Assembly: GCF_023898315.1 (NCBI RefSeq)
Contig: NC_064616.1
Span: 538,585,602-538,649,601 of the forward strand
Source: Schistocerca nitens
Lineage: Eukaryota; Arthropoda; Insecta; Orthoptera; Acrididae
DNA length: 64,000 bases
Direction of reading: 5' to 3'
Shown: one piece after another, positions 46,011 to 57,187 of the stretch
Position numbering within the stretch: the first letter of the stretch is position 1
Layout: every line of letters begins with the position of its first letter
Made by a program: the position numbers and the translations under genes
Notes under the pieces: generated by a model
What the model saw: only the letters and a program-made list of their open reading frames with translations
Database searches by the model: none
Told to the model about the DNA's origin: nothing

Positions 46011-47039
46011 CTAATCTGCGTTTTTGAGGTCGAGAAATAATGCTATTAGTGATAATAGTCTTGGAGCAATCTGCGACGACGAATGGTAGAAGCTGAAGAA
46101 GACACGCCCTCTCTCTGTAAGTTCAGCAGCGCTCTCGCACAGAGGTCAGCTTAGAGCCTAGTATGTAAGCTGAACTCAGCGGAAGCAGTCAACACCATCA
46201 GGTAGCATCAAAATGTTATTCAATTCTTAATAGAAATGTACATCTGGAAATGTTCAACATTATACTTCAAGAGAACAGTTTGTTAATTAGCGTAATAAGT
46301 GAGTCGTTAACAGCCAATTATAGCTGTAAATTATCGAGCACTACTGTGCATAGAAATGTATCAAGTTAAATAAATCTTTTTAATCCTTCATTTAATAAAA
46401 TGAACTAATATTTCATCTGTTGTAGTTCCGATGAGCCATCCCCCAGGGCAATCAAAGAGCCCACAGGTGGACGGTGTTACGCATGAACTGACCAAAATAG
46501 CATCACTATCCAGTGCCATAACTTCATTTCGAGATATTAACGAAACCGCTAATATCTTACCATAAACTCAGCGTCAACATGAAATCTAGTTTCTTAAGAG
46601 TAAAAATAATTAAATTTAAATAAATTTATGTGCTCATATCTTAAAACTGTATAAAATGTAGCGAAATTCTGAATTTATATAGAAGTGGCGCTTGGTCATG
46701 TGATGCTTTCATATGTGATTTTCATTTCTATATTTTGCGTTAACTGACTCCAAGCCGAAGTAAGTCTCTTAGTCAAATGATGCTAATTACAGGAGTATGC
46801 GATAAGACTGTATTAGTTCAGGCTATGCTTAATGATATTTAACTGATACATCAGGAAAATAGCATCACTATCCAGTGTTTATCCATTTTATTTGCCAATT
46901 TGATGAAGCAGTACCTCCTTCCGTATCCTATAATTATTATCACCGGACGATTGTAGTTTCTTCTGGTCGTAACAATTTTTATATTCATTAAAACTCTGAC
47001 TGGAGGCTGGGGAGAATGACTCATAAATAAGAAGTTAGA
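46011..47039. other. Unassigned region with a direct repeat
   Basis: Contains a perfect 22-bp direct repeat (46,494-46,515 and 46,856-46,877) bounding about 340 bp of AT-rich sequence. Otherwise nothing recognised. Confidence 0.45.
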
Positions 47040-47360
47040 TCACTTTACGAGATATCGCATCTTATGATGACATAGAAAGAATGGCAACAACTGAAATGTA
47101 GATTGAAGATGCAAAGAGTCACTGAAAACCGTTGGCAACGTATTACTGATGACTGGATAGAGATCTTGAGTTTTCACGTGTTGCTCACCACTGACACCGT
47201 AATAAAGATAACAGAGATGTGTATCGTGTAGAGTAATTGGGGAAAGCAACGTTTCTCGGGACCCACTCCTCACCAAAACGTGGCGTAAGGAGATATTTGG
47301 ACGCAGCAACTGAACTGACATGGTAATTGTTAAGGTAGGCTGAATGTTTGCACGATTTCC
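47040..47360 (+). mobile_element. Tc1-like fragment, same family as 45,290-46,010
   Basis: AACAACTGAAATG, AAAACCGTTGGCAACG, CTGACACCG and GACATGGTAATTG occur in the same order and spacing as in 45,350-45,640. Only the middle of the element is kept; no catalytic block is readable. Confidence 0.55.
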
Positions 47361-48836
47361 GAGACCTACATCTCTTGTAAATCTCGACTCTTAGTCTTTC
47401 CTTAACTGCCATTTCATTCCCTTCTCCCAGATAAGCAATGTCTTATCTCCTGAGAATTTATCCTGTCGTCATGACAGTCGCTCAGTCGGACTTCTTTCCT
47501 TACTGTAGGTGTTTATGCTTAAACTTACTGTATGAATGTGCTATGACAGGTAGGACGGTTAAGTTCGTAGACTTCGACCTTGACTTAGCTATATCATTCA
47601 ATACGGATTATTAGTGTAAATAACCCTGGCACACAATGGAAATTGTTGTAATAGAAGAATTATTGAAAATATAAAGAAAGCGCCGTAACATTAGCCTAAC
47701 TCTAGCCCATAGCATGTTAGGAACGGTACGAAAAGATGACAGTAGACCATTTATTTAACTACCATGCACAGCTAAGAAACACAGAAAGTCTTTCGAATTT
47801 TAAACCCAGTCGGGAACCAACCATGCTGAGACAGAACTGGAGTAGTAGAATAGTAGGAATTCATGGCAAATGGTGACATCGGCTGTAACGCTTACTGACG
47901 TATCAGCACAAGCAGGTGGGCCGCAAGTTGTAGCGTCAAATATATATTAAGAAATGTTCCTGAAAACTGTATGACCGTCATATTACATAAATAAATTCTT
48001 TGGGGTCTTGTTCATTGGTCAGTGAAATGTTAACCATGACCAGAGGCCCTGAATTTTATCGATTCTCCACCACAAAGACTAACTGACGCAGGCACTGTGG
48101 TATGTTATTTACTGCTGGACCGAACTTCAGGAGACACATTAAAAGTCACCAATATCGACACATCAGGCAGCTGAGTTGCGCTTAGCTTCAGTTCGGTTGA
48201 TTCACAAACAGCTGTTTATCTTCATTCATGTCGACGACGCTCAAACTAGGTCATACAGTGGTGCTACACAGGTTTAAACAAAATGTTAGGTCGGTTATAC
48301 AAAGGAAAGTCTTGTAGTCAATAAAAACTGTTGGTCAATAAAAACTGTTATGTTACATACAAGGTGACTCCTTTTTTAGCACTTTATGACCATAGCTATT
48401 TCATACATGAAAGAAAGACTTAATGTCATGAACACAATACTTTCGAGTAACGAGTTGAGAAATACGGTTAACAAGCGCAAGGCGGGGGCTACGTTCTTCT
48501 AGGTTCATAACAAGGATGATATTTAAAAAATTTCCATGCAAAAACTTTCTGCTTTATTTTGCTTGACGCAGTGAACTTAGAAGACATTTTGATGTTTTTT
48601 CTGTGTTTGGCCGTAGCTTTGTATCTACTTTTTATAAACTAAATAATGTCAGTACGGAATTTGCTCTCTGATAGCTTAATGTTAGTGCAAACCAATAGTT
48701 TCTTGATAAGATATGTTAGTCAAATATTTTAGAGTGGTTTTTGCCAGAATATTTAGGCACGTGCAGCATACCTTGATAAAAAATGATTGATCTCACACGT
48801 TATAAGGATCTATAAATGAGTTTTGGCTCACCACAG
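47361..48836. other. Unassigned region
   Basis: No element recognised. A 17-bp tandem duplication (GGTCAATAAAAACTGTT type) lies at 48,316-48,349. Confidence 0.4.
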
Positions 48837-48838
48837 TA

Positions 48839-49765
48839 CGAGGTGCGGCTAGAAAAAAAACGGACTGATGCTAGAAAAAACATTTATTTACAATTATTTA
48901 CAATTTCATGTTATCTCCTTCAATGTACTCTCCTCCTCGGTCTCTACACCGCTCCATACGAATTTTCCACTGTTCATAGCAATGCTGCAGATCATTTTCG
49001 GTAAGTCCATACATTACTTCCGTCGCTTTTTCTTTTACTGCTTCAACAGTCTCAAATCTAGTTCCTTTCAAAGCTGACTTGACTTTAGGGAAAAGAAAAA
49101 AGTCACAGGGGGCCAAATCAGGTGAGTAGGGTGGATGATCTAAGATGGGAATGTTGTGTTTTGCCAAAAACGTCTTCACTGACAACGCACTGTGAGCTGG
49201 GGCATTGTCTTGGTGAAGGATCCATGTCTTTTTTCTCCACAAATCGTTCCGTTTTCTCCGTACTCGCTCACGTAGGGTAGCCAGGACGCTAATGTAGTAA
49301 TGCTGATTCACTGTTTGTCCCTCTGGTCGAACAAGTTTACCGATTTTTTCAATGTTTGCATCAGTTTTTGCTGACAATGGTCTGCCAGTGCGAGTGTCAT
49401 CACTGGTGTCTTCGTGGCCATCTTTAAATCGTTTAAACCACTCAAACACTTGTGTTCGCGATAAACAATCATCGCCGTACACTTGTTGTAACATTTCAAA
49501 CGTTTCACTTGCAGATTTTCCTAGTTTGAAACAAAATTTGATGTTAACACGCTGTTCTTTCTGTACACTCAACATTTTCCGACGCACAGACAAAACGTCA
49601 ACTACTTAAAACAGACGCCACGGGCAGACTGAGTGCAGGAGGCAGATGAAACTCGAGCAGTAGGCGGAGCGAGAGTCACGTGACAGGCCACGCGACTTTC
49701 AGCCTTATTGCATTCGTTTTATTGTTTCACCAGTACTAGTCCGGTTTTTTTCTAGCCACACCTCG
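48839..49765 (-). mobile_element. Mariner element, internally deleted, clean ends
   Basis: 28-bp TIRs starting CGAGGTGCGGCTAGAAAAAA (48,839) and inverted CGAGGTGTGGCTAGAAAAAA (from 49,765) with 2 mismatches, bordered by TA (48,837-48,838; 49,766-49,767). 927 bp, about 370 bp short of a complete mariner; the missing part is inside the transposase. Ends fit for transposition in trans. Confidence 0.95.
48898..49575 (-). CDS. Deleted mariner transposase, open frame of 225 residues
   Basis: The first ATG is at 49,575 (MLSVQKEQRVNIKFCFKLGK); the frame is also open further up. N-terminal HTH region intact (SASETFEMLQQVYGDDCLSR, FEWFKRFKDGHED, GRP). At KLVR/PEGQTVN (about 49,325) roughly 125 residues are missing, taking the first catalytic Asp (TGDESW block). 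The frame then continues through LHQDNAPAHSAL (second Asp) and PPYSPDLAPCDFFLFP (third Asp, 34 residues on, the mariner DD34D layout) to the C-terminus ...GGEYIEGDN. Because the deletion is in frame with no stop, it could make a DNA-binding but catalytically dead protein. Whether it is expressed is unknown. Confidence 0.85.
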   Translation of the reverse strand: MLSVQKEQRVNIKFCFKLGKSASETFEMLQQVYGDDCLSRTQVFEWFKRFKDGHEDTSDDTRTGRPLSAKTDANIEKIGKLVRPEGQTVNQHYYISVLATLRERVRRKRNDLWRKKTWILHQDNAPAHSALSVKTFLAKHNIPILDHPPYSPDLAPCDFFLFPKVKSALKGTRFETVEAVKEKATEVMYGLTENDLQHCYEQWKIRMERCRDRGGEYIEGDNMKL

Positions 49766-49767
49766 TA

Positions 49768-50299
49768 TATCGTAATCTACGTGCGTTAGGACTGTGACAG
49801 TCGGCGTCCTTAAATAACGTATATAATTCCGTACTTGATTACTTACAGTACTGTAAAAATAGTCAGGAAAGAAGATACGTATCCCTGAAGATGCGAACAT
49901 AAAGAAGGGAAACATGTGAAAAGATCATATCCAATTCGCTCCAGTTGTACGGATATATTAGAGTTTGCCTTCGGTTCACATAAACTTCGATCATGAATGG
50001 AAGAAATTAATACATAAAATTTAAAAGTAGTTTTTACAATGAATCATAACAAGAAAAAAATGTTTAAAATACATCAGAGTGAGATTACCGCTAATTAACA
50101 CTGACAACAAGGAATCATTTGACAATATTATGTAGTCACTTCTATGCCTGCAAGTATTTCTGCAGAAATAAACTTGAATTGCCAATGCGAAACATATTCG
50201 AAATATGAATGCCACTCAGCGAACACACTACTGACTACACGTACATTTTGGTAATTAGTAAGTGAGGCAGAAAAACAAGCACATGTATAAGCAAACAAA
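49768..50299. other. Unassigned spacer
   Basis: AT-rich, nothing recognised. Confidence 0.4.
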
Positions 50300-50580
50300 T
50301 TGGAGTGGAAGATGTAATTGTGAACGTATTAAAAGTAAAACGGAGGTTGCTGAGACATGTATGCACATAGAGGGATCAAGGACGTTCTTCGTTGGATTCC
50401 AAGACGTAAGAAAAAGTCGGGACGACAACGTAACTGAAGATCGTTAGATGACATACGGCAATATGCAAGACCAACATGGCACGAAACACTACTCTGAATC
50501 AGGTTTACAGGCAGGTTATCGACCTTAGTAGCTGGGGGAAGAAACGTGGATTTTGTTACACTTTGCATATCGTGCTCGGA
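50300..50580 (+). mobile_element. LINE ORF2 C-terminal fragment
   Basis: LKVKRRLLRHV, GIKDVLRWIPRRKKKSGRQR and LDDIRQYARPTWHET (50,320-50,500) follow the pattern LxWxGHVxRM..R...W.P.GKRxRGRP..W..D...A..TW..A of LINE ORF2 C-termini. Short, with at least one stop. Confidence 0.55.
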
Positions 50581-51119
50581 CGAATACCACAGCGTTGCCT
50601 AAACGTTAAATGTTCTCTACAGATGGAAGACTATTTCTGAAAAGGGAGTTGGGAAAGTTGCGATTGTGCAAAGCATCATCACTATTCAGTTCCCATAGAC
50701 AAGTCTCCAAAAAGAGTAATTTCAAAAGTTGTGAAACAGAATACCGATGGCTAGAAACAAATCTGATAAAACACTTTCTCAACAACTAAACATTCATTTG
50801 GGGATACTGCTGCCCCTAAATATGCAAAGTGCTGACAACGTATCCACAAAAGCAGTTGAGAAATTGTGCTTCCAATGCACTACTTCCCATTGTCTTTGAG
50901 AATCACATGCTTCTTTGAAGCAGTGCGTACAGATATTTATGAGGATCTTAAGGATGACTAGATTTCATTATTTATATTTTCTCTTTCAGGCTAATGCCAA
51001 ATATGTAGACACTCATCTGTGACTTGATGACATCTTTTCCGTGTACATTCCAGCACGCGCTTCGGCGAATACTTTGATGATATTGATGCACTATTAGTGT
51101 TCTTTCATGTATAGGTATT

Positions 51120-51215
51120 ACGTATATTTTGCATGCTGCAGAACGGAATCCAACCAGTCTACTGACTGAAGACCACAACAGAAAAATTAACACCAGCAAC
51201 AACAGCAACACGTTC
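51120..51215 (+). mobile_element. LINE 3' end with short-repeat tail
   Basis: CAACCAGTCTACTGACTGAA then GACCACAACA and AACAACAGCAACA. This type of end is typical of insect LINE 3' UTRs with an (AAC)n tail. Possibly the end of the element whose ORF2 relic lies at 50,300; the sequence between is unrecognised. Confidence 0.5.
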
Positions 51216-52269
51216 TTCACATTATTTTCCGCGTATTTTCCACAAAAAGTACTGAGAAGTGTAGCTCTGCCATGCATAGAGTGTCGTTTATTTTTTGACA
51301 TATGAGACGTTCATTGAACCATCATATTACGGACACATATATCCGTTGCGATCAACTTGCGCGTATGAGCCAGGCATTCCTAAGAGGAGAAGAGACTTTT
51401 TCTACAGCACGCAACGAAAAACGAAAAAAAAACCTGCTCACAAGCAAGGTATTACGTTTAAAAACCTTTATATTCATTTAGAGACACCTACAGCTGCCAG
51501 CAGGTAATTTGAGTAAAATATAAACATTATTTCCCCACGAGGATATTCAGTTCTATTCCCAGTCAGGTTTCTTCGTTTTTTGCGTGATGCCATTTAAAAA
51601 TTAAGAACATCTTTCGATTTAGAATAGTTCATTGATGCGTGGTTTTCCCAAGAATAAGATTTATATCTAAATACTGCACTCTATCTTTGCGGTAAGTGAA
51701 AAATGCTTACAAAGTTGATCTTATGGTTTTATATGTAGCACTGGAAACACAAATCTGATTATATGACATAGTGCAGTAACGGGTTGGCATTTGTTTCTGA
51801 GGAATCCACGTATTTGAAAGTTACACATAGGTTATGTGAAGAAAGTAACTGGTTCTTTCAGTAAAAATTCGTTTCATACAACAACATTTAAATCTGTGCC
51901 ATGCGGGCCTTTATTAATTGTGACACCACCGCGAAAAGGATGCAAACACCAGAACTCCCATTCAAAGGCGCACACATTGTTAAACATTATTTCTCAAGAT
52001 AAATTCATTATATTCTGCCCGTTCACAGACAATCAACAGGTGTTAGGCTCAGCTTTCGCCAAATTCGGTAGTCATTCAACACATCTTCTGTATTAGTCTA
52101 AGTTCTGTGTCAGTATTTTTCTGGCAACTTTTTTCGATGTGTATAGCAGCGGTTGTAATATTTCCCCAAAAATAGTATCAACTCAGTGCATCAGTTTTGA
52201 CAGACGGCTTCAGACATTTCACCAAGCATTCTTGGAAAGAACTGCTCACGCCCTTATATTGAACAAAGT
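51216..52269. other. Unassigned region
   Basis: No recognised feature. Confidence 0.4.
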
Positions 52270-52280
52270 CTGAAGTTAAT

Positions 52281-52509
52281 ATTTGGTTTGTATGGCGCTC
52301 AACTGCACGGTTATTAGCGCCCGGACAAAGTCCCAAAGTTTTCACAGTCTATTCACGCCACTATTCCCGCATGATGATTACATGATGAGAACAATAAGAA
52401 CACCCAGTCTCCGGGCGGAGAAAGTCTCCAGCACGGCCAGGAATCGAACTCGCGACCCTGCGATCCAGAGGCAGCAACGCTAGCCACTAGAACACGAGCT
52501 GCAAACGTA
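52281..52509 (-). repeat. SINE, body 3 variant (S3), tRNA-like head
   Basis: On the minus strand: head AGCTCGTGTTCTAGTGGCTA, B box GAGTTCGATTCCT, body GGAGACTTTCTCCGCCCGGA and GACTGGGTGTTCTTATTGTT, a (CAT)-rich stretch, then GGGACTTTGTCCGGGCGCTA and GCGCCATACAAACC. Flanks CTGAAGTTAAT (52,270-52,280) and CTGAAGCTAAT (52,510-52,520) fit a duplication. Confidence 0.85.
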
Positions 52510-52520
52510 CTGAAGCTAAT

Positions 52521-54759
52521 GGTGAGATGAAACTCCCAGTCTTGACGACAGTAAATTTGTGCTGAAGTACTTAGATTTAATAACAGTGGGTTGTAAATTT
52601 GATTTGCTGAGCTCGAGTGCATTTAAACGGGGCTACCTAAATATGCTGGCGATCTGGTTACAGCACTAAGAGTCTTAGCCACCAGACAAAACGCTCCTCA
52701 CCTTTACACAATGTTTACATAGGTAGTCTGCTTATGGAACTACAGCTCGCTCAGCATCCGCTGGATCTTCTGTGAACTCCCGCAATGCAAAGCGTGGTAT
52801 CTGTTAGGCTATAAGCTGTCACCAAACCAAATGTAATTCGGAAGTTTGAATCTCGTCGCCTCCCGTCTAGAAAGCTCCTTCGTCTTCTACGTCTCATTCA
52901 AGGCTGTCTGTCTTCCACAACAGCAAACATAATGTCCCTTGATCCGCGTTCCAAAACTGAATGTACCTTCCTTTCCTGTGTTGTCACTACCACATACATC
53001 TCTTCACTTCAAGTCCTTGTGCGCCATTTATCTCTGATGTGATCCGCATAACTTTGCTTTATTGGAATTTCCTCTTCTTGCTCCCTTGTTGACTCCTGGT
53101 AACTCTTACAGCGCAAATGCGGTCAGAGTACCTGACGTAGGCAGTTTTATTATCGTTACTGTTTGGTCTTCGTTCTACGGTATATGGCTGCAGTCGAGTT
53201 CTCAAACGGTTTAACTGTTCCTGGGATTGAATTTGTGTAGGCAGAGTACAACACTGTGGCGAATCTCGATGTACCTAGGCAGACGCTTTTCCACGATTTC
53301 GCTATGCTGATCAGTATGAGTTGAGTATGTGTGGCTGACAAGTTCCCGCGTGACTAGAGAAACCATTATACTTACCAGGCTAAATGAACATGTGCACCTT
53401 ACGCTGGCAACCGTTCTAAAGAGTGATACATTTGGTACGCAAAGCGTCTGTTGAGTCTCCTGTCCTGTTTCCCTTTCCATCTGACATACTACACATACTC
53501 TTTTTTGTGTAGTCACTATAGTACGTTCTGATATTTGGTTCTTATGTTTCCCTCGACACCTTCTCAGTGTTAGTAGTCACGTACTCATCAAAATCCGCTA
53601 ATTAATTAAATTCGCTAAGCAATAATAGACATTTTCTTTCTCTATGTTCAATAACACCCGAACTGAACTATATGGGCAATATGCAGCCTGTATAAAATCT
53701 GTAGCGGCGTATACGCGTGACTTGGTTGGGTCCATTGCCCCAGAGAGGTGCAGATTCTGGCGACTGTAACGTTGCCGCACTGGAGGTCGGATTTTCTGCA
53801 CGTAAGCCACCAGAACACTATTGCCATAGCGTTGGCCGTGGAGATAGTAGGCGGAAGAGGCAGGGTCGCATTTTGTGCAGCTGGCTTTATGATCCTGATA
53901 TCTCCATTCTTCTCACAGTGAGACGTCAGATCGTCCTGGGAGTTGGCCGAAGCTTCTGTTGGGTGACGTTCTTCGCATCGTAGAAGATGAATCCTGCGAG
54001 TCCACAAATTTTTTTCATCGGGATGCCAGTTATATAATTACCAATGTTTGGCACTTATAATATAACTGTTCCTCGTCGCAAAACAGCTTACAGTGCTCAA
54101 TCTACAACCTAAACGTAATTTTCGATGTTTTGAACTATTTTAGTTACGCATTTAGAATCTAGCTGCAATTAGTAACTTCTCTCCTTCACACATGGCTATG
54201 TGAATATTCCAGTTCAGGTTATGAACGGATTTTTGTTACCTCTATACGTCTAAGTATACTTTACACCAGGTTTGTTGAAAAAACTCAAAACAAAAACACT
54301 GGTTACCTTCGAAATTCTAACTCGCTTTTTGTTGGTTATACTACTAATAAAACATAAATAAAATCCAGCTGAAATCGTCTTCTAAGACAATACACTAACA
54401 ATTCTTAAATAAGCAAAAAGTGTAAGCTTTTAGTCAGTTTTCAAAGTAGAGTTTCTGGGTTGAAGTACACTACAATATGGGCAGCACATAGCTTTTTTAT
54501 AATGATACCAACAGGAATAGCACACAATCAGCAGTCACCTACATAAAGACAAGTCGCAGATTAACATTGATATCAAATATCAAGAAAACTTCTCAATCGA
54601 TTAATTTAACATTTTTACACAGTACTTTAAAAAACGTTTGAACACCAAGAAATAATTGATGTAGAGTATATTTGTCTAGGTAACATGTTTAAACGATTAA
54701 CATAATAATATCACAGTTTAATGTAAGCTCATTGTAAATGTGAAATGCTGGTTCCCTAA
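52521..54759. other. Unassigned region
   Basis: Minus-strand frames at 53,516-53,211 and 54,007-53,648 are open for 101 and 119 residues. RVCVVCQMERETGQETQQTL followed by CVPNVSLF has a cysteine pattern faintly like the C-terminal zinc domain of piggyBac transposases, but this is not enough for a call. 54,020-54,760 is AT-rich and empty. Confidence 0.3.
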
Positions 54760-55260
54760 TAACGGATGTAACTACCTCAATGTTGAATGGAAGCATACAA
54801 ACGTGCATGCATTGTGTTGTATGATGCCAGTTTGTGGGATGACCATCCATGCCTGTTGCACGTGGTCGGTCAGCAGAAGGACGGATAATGCTGTTTATGG
54901 AAGACGCTGGATTTGTAGTTCCAATATGTGCTTCATTGGAGACTGATCAGGTGTTAGAACAAGTGATATCGCCAACGCCCTAAAGAGCATGTTGGGTTAC
55001 AACAGCGGTAGGTAGGAGAGCTTATCCTGCAGGAAAGCACCCCCTTGAATGCCTATCTTGAATGGAAGTATAACAGGTCGAATTACCTGGTTTCGGCTTG
55101 TGAGCTTAAGTATGTGAATCAGGACGGCTGGTCTCTAAAGGTTGCCCCTCGCTGTCTAGAGGAAGGATGAGTGAGATAATGAGTTTATTTATCACCCAGT
55201 GATACCTTTTGAGCCAACTTCTATCCTGTAAATGTTCCTGAAAGAGTGGATGGATGAATT
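54760..55260 (-). mobile_element. Tc1-like transposase C-terminal remnant
   Basis: Minus strand: TAVVTQHALQGVGDI (about 55,010-54,965) is the block that follows the second Asp in Tc1-like transposases; downstream MEHIGTT-like and PSADRPRATGMDGHP stretches follow in shifted frames. Heavily decayed, ends not found. Confidence 0.55.
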
Positions 55261-55761
55261 AGCCTGTTTTAGAGGTTGTACATTGACCAGAGACTCAACT
55301 CCAGCCTGAGTGAAATATGCCAAATGAAATGTGCAGACCTACTGGCACTATCCTTGTCGGCTCCTTATATGACAATGTACCTACAATGTGATTACTGATA
55401 TAGTTTACAGCTATACATGTGGTCGTTAGTTCTTCATGTAGTATAGTTCAGTCGGTTTCCGCTTAGTGCCACAATTCAGCAGTTAATTTCGTGGCTATAT
55501 TTTTAACTACGTTTCATCAGTTTTTGAGTGTAAGGAACACCCTAGTCTATGAGGAGATGTTAACACGTTAACTTAAAGAATGAGCTGAGTGTTTCATGCT
55601 TTAGTTAAACGCTACAAAGAAACGTGTATTTTTTCAGAATACTTTTAAATCCTTTCTTATCAGAATGCTAGTGTTTTTGATGTGTTAGTCTGTTCTTTAG
55701 TCTTAATCCTCTGTTGTTGGCCGCGCAATATAGCACTGTAGTCGATGAAAGCTCATCCTAA
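55261..55761. other. Unassigned spacer
   Basis: AT-rich, nothing recognised. Confidence 0.4.
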
Positions 55762-56007
55762 TACACTCCTGGAAATGGAAAAAAGAACAAATTGACACCG
55801 GTGTGTCAGACCAACCATACTTGCTCCGGACACTGCGAGAGGGCTGTACAAGCAATGATCACACGCACGGCACAGCGGACACACCAGGAACCGCGGTGTT
55901 GGCCGTCGAATGGCGCTAGCTGCGCAGCATTTGTGCACCGCCGCCGTCAGTGTCAGCCAGTTTGCCGTGGCATACGGAGCTCCATCGCAGTCTTTAACAC
56001 TGGTAGC

Positions 56008-57030
56008 ATGCCGCGACAGCGTGGACGTGAACCGTATGTGCAGTTGACGGACTTTGAGCGAGGGCGTATAGTGGGCATGCGGGAGGCCGGGTGGACGTAC
56101 CGCCGAATTGCTCAACACGTGGGGCGTCAGGTCTCCACAGTACATCGATGTTGTCGCCAGTGGTCGGCGGAAGGTGCACGTGCCCGTCGACCTGGGACCG
56201 GACCGCAGCGACGCACGGATGCACGCCAAGACCGTAGGATCCTACGCAGTGCGGTAGGGGACCGCACCGCCACTTCCCAGCAAATTAGGGAAACTGTTGC
56301 TCCTGGGGTATCGGCGAGGACCATTCGCAACCATCTCCGTGAAGCTGGGCTACGGTCCCGCACACCGTTAGGCCGTCTTCCGCTCACGCCCCAACATCGT
56401 GCAGCCCGCCTCCAGTGGTGTCGCGACAGGCGTGAATGGAGGGACGAATGGAGACGTGTCGTCTTCAGCGATGAGAGTCGCTTCTGCCTTGGTGCCAATG
56501 ATGGTCGTATGCGTGTTTGGCGCCGTGCAGGTGAGCGCCACAATCAGGACTGCATACGACCGAGGCACACAGGGCCAACACCCAGCATCATGGTGTGGGG
56601 AGCGATCTCCTACACTGGCCGTACACCACTGGTGATCGTCGAGGGGACACTGAATAGTGCACGGTACATCCAAACCGTCATCGAACCCATCGTTCTACCA
56701 TTCCTAGACCGGCAAGGGAACTTGCTGTTCCAACAGGACAATGTACGTCCGCATGTATCCCGTGCCACCCAACGTGCTCTAGAAGGTGTAAGTCAACTAC
56801 CCTGGCCAGCAAGATCTCCGGATCTGTCCCCCATTGAGCATGTTTGGGACTGGATGAAGCGTCGTCTCACGCGGTCTGCACGTCCAGCACGAACGCTGGT
56901 CCAACTGAGGCGCCAGGTGGAAATGGCATGGCAAGCCGTTCCACAGGACTACATCCAGCATCTCTACGATCGTCTCCATGGGAGAATAGCAGCCTGCATT
57001 GCTGCGAAAGGTGGATATACACTGTACTAG
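56008..57030 (+). CDS. Tc1-like transposase, intact, 340 residues
   Basis: Cut-and-paste transposase acting at TA sites on the element's own TIRs. Start chosen at MPRQRGREPYVQLTDFERGR (56,008): it gives 340 residues, the usual Tc1 length, although the frame is open back to 55,792. Residues 11-55 are the first HTH (GRIVGMREAGWTYRRIAQHV), about 60-125 the second DNA-binding region with GRP-type linker (RRPGTGPQRRT) and SARTIRNHLREAGL. Catalytic triad visible: D155 in VVFSDESRF, D244 in FQQDNVRPH, E277 in DLSPIEHVWDWM. Spacing D244-E277 is 32 residues, against 34 in classic DD34E elements. Conserved IMVWGAI at 194-200. C-terminus KGGYTLY. No stop or shift. Expression and activity are not known. 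Confidence 0.95.
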   Translation: MPRQRGREPYVQLTDFERGRIVGMREAGWTYRRIAQHVGRQVSTVHRCCRQWSAEGARARRPGTGPQRRTDARQDRRILRSAVGDRTATSQQIRETVAPGVSARTIRNHLREAGLRSRTPLGRLPLTPQHRAARLQWCRDRREWRDEWRRVVFSDESRFCLGANDGRMRVWRRAGERHNQDCIRPRHTGPTPSIMVWGAISYTGRTPLVIVEGTLNSARYIQTVIEPIVLPFLDRQGNLLFQQDNVRPHVSRATQRALEGVSQLPWPARSPDLSPIEHVWDWMKRRLTRSARPARTLVQLRRQVEMAWQAVPQDYIQHLYDRLHGRIAACIAAKGGYTLY

Positions 57031-57122
57031 TGCCGACATTGTGCATGCTCTGTTGCCTGTGTCTATGTGCCCGTGGTTCTGTCAGTGTGATCATGTGATG
57101 TATCTGACCCCAGGAATGTGTC

Positions 57123-57128
57123 AATAAA
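57123..57128 (+). terminator. Polyadenylation signal of the Tc1-like element
   Basis: AATAAA 93 bp after the transposase stop codon and before the right TIR. Confidence 0.6.
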
Positions 57129-57187
57129 GTTTCCCCTTCCTGGGACAATGAATTCACGGTGTTCTTATTTCAATTTCCAGGAGTGTA

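Larger units (their letters stand above)
55764..57185 (+). mobile_element. Complete Tc1-like element with intact transposase
   Basis: TIRs CACTCCTGGAAATGGAAAAA (55,764) and inverted CACTCCTGGAAATTGAAATA (from 57,185), each next to TA (55,762-55,763; 57,186-57,187). 1,422 bp. One uninterrupted transposase frame between them and an AATAAA signal at 57,123-57,128. It is GC-rich against its AT-rich surroundings. Good ends, intact frame and little decay mark it as the youngest autonomous-looking element in the window. Confidence 0.96.
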
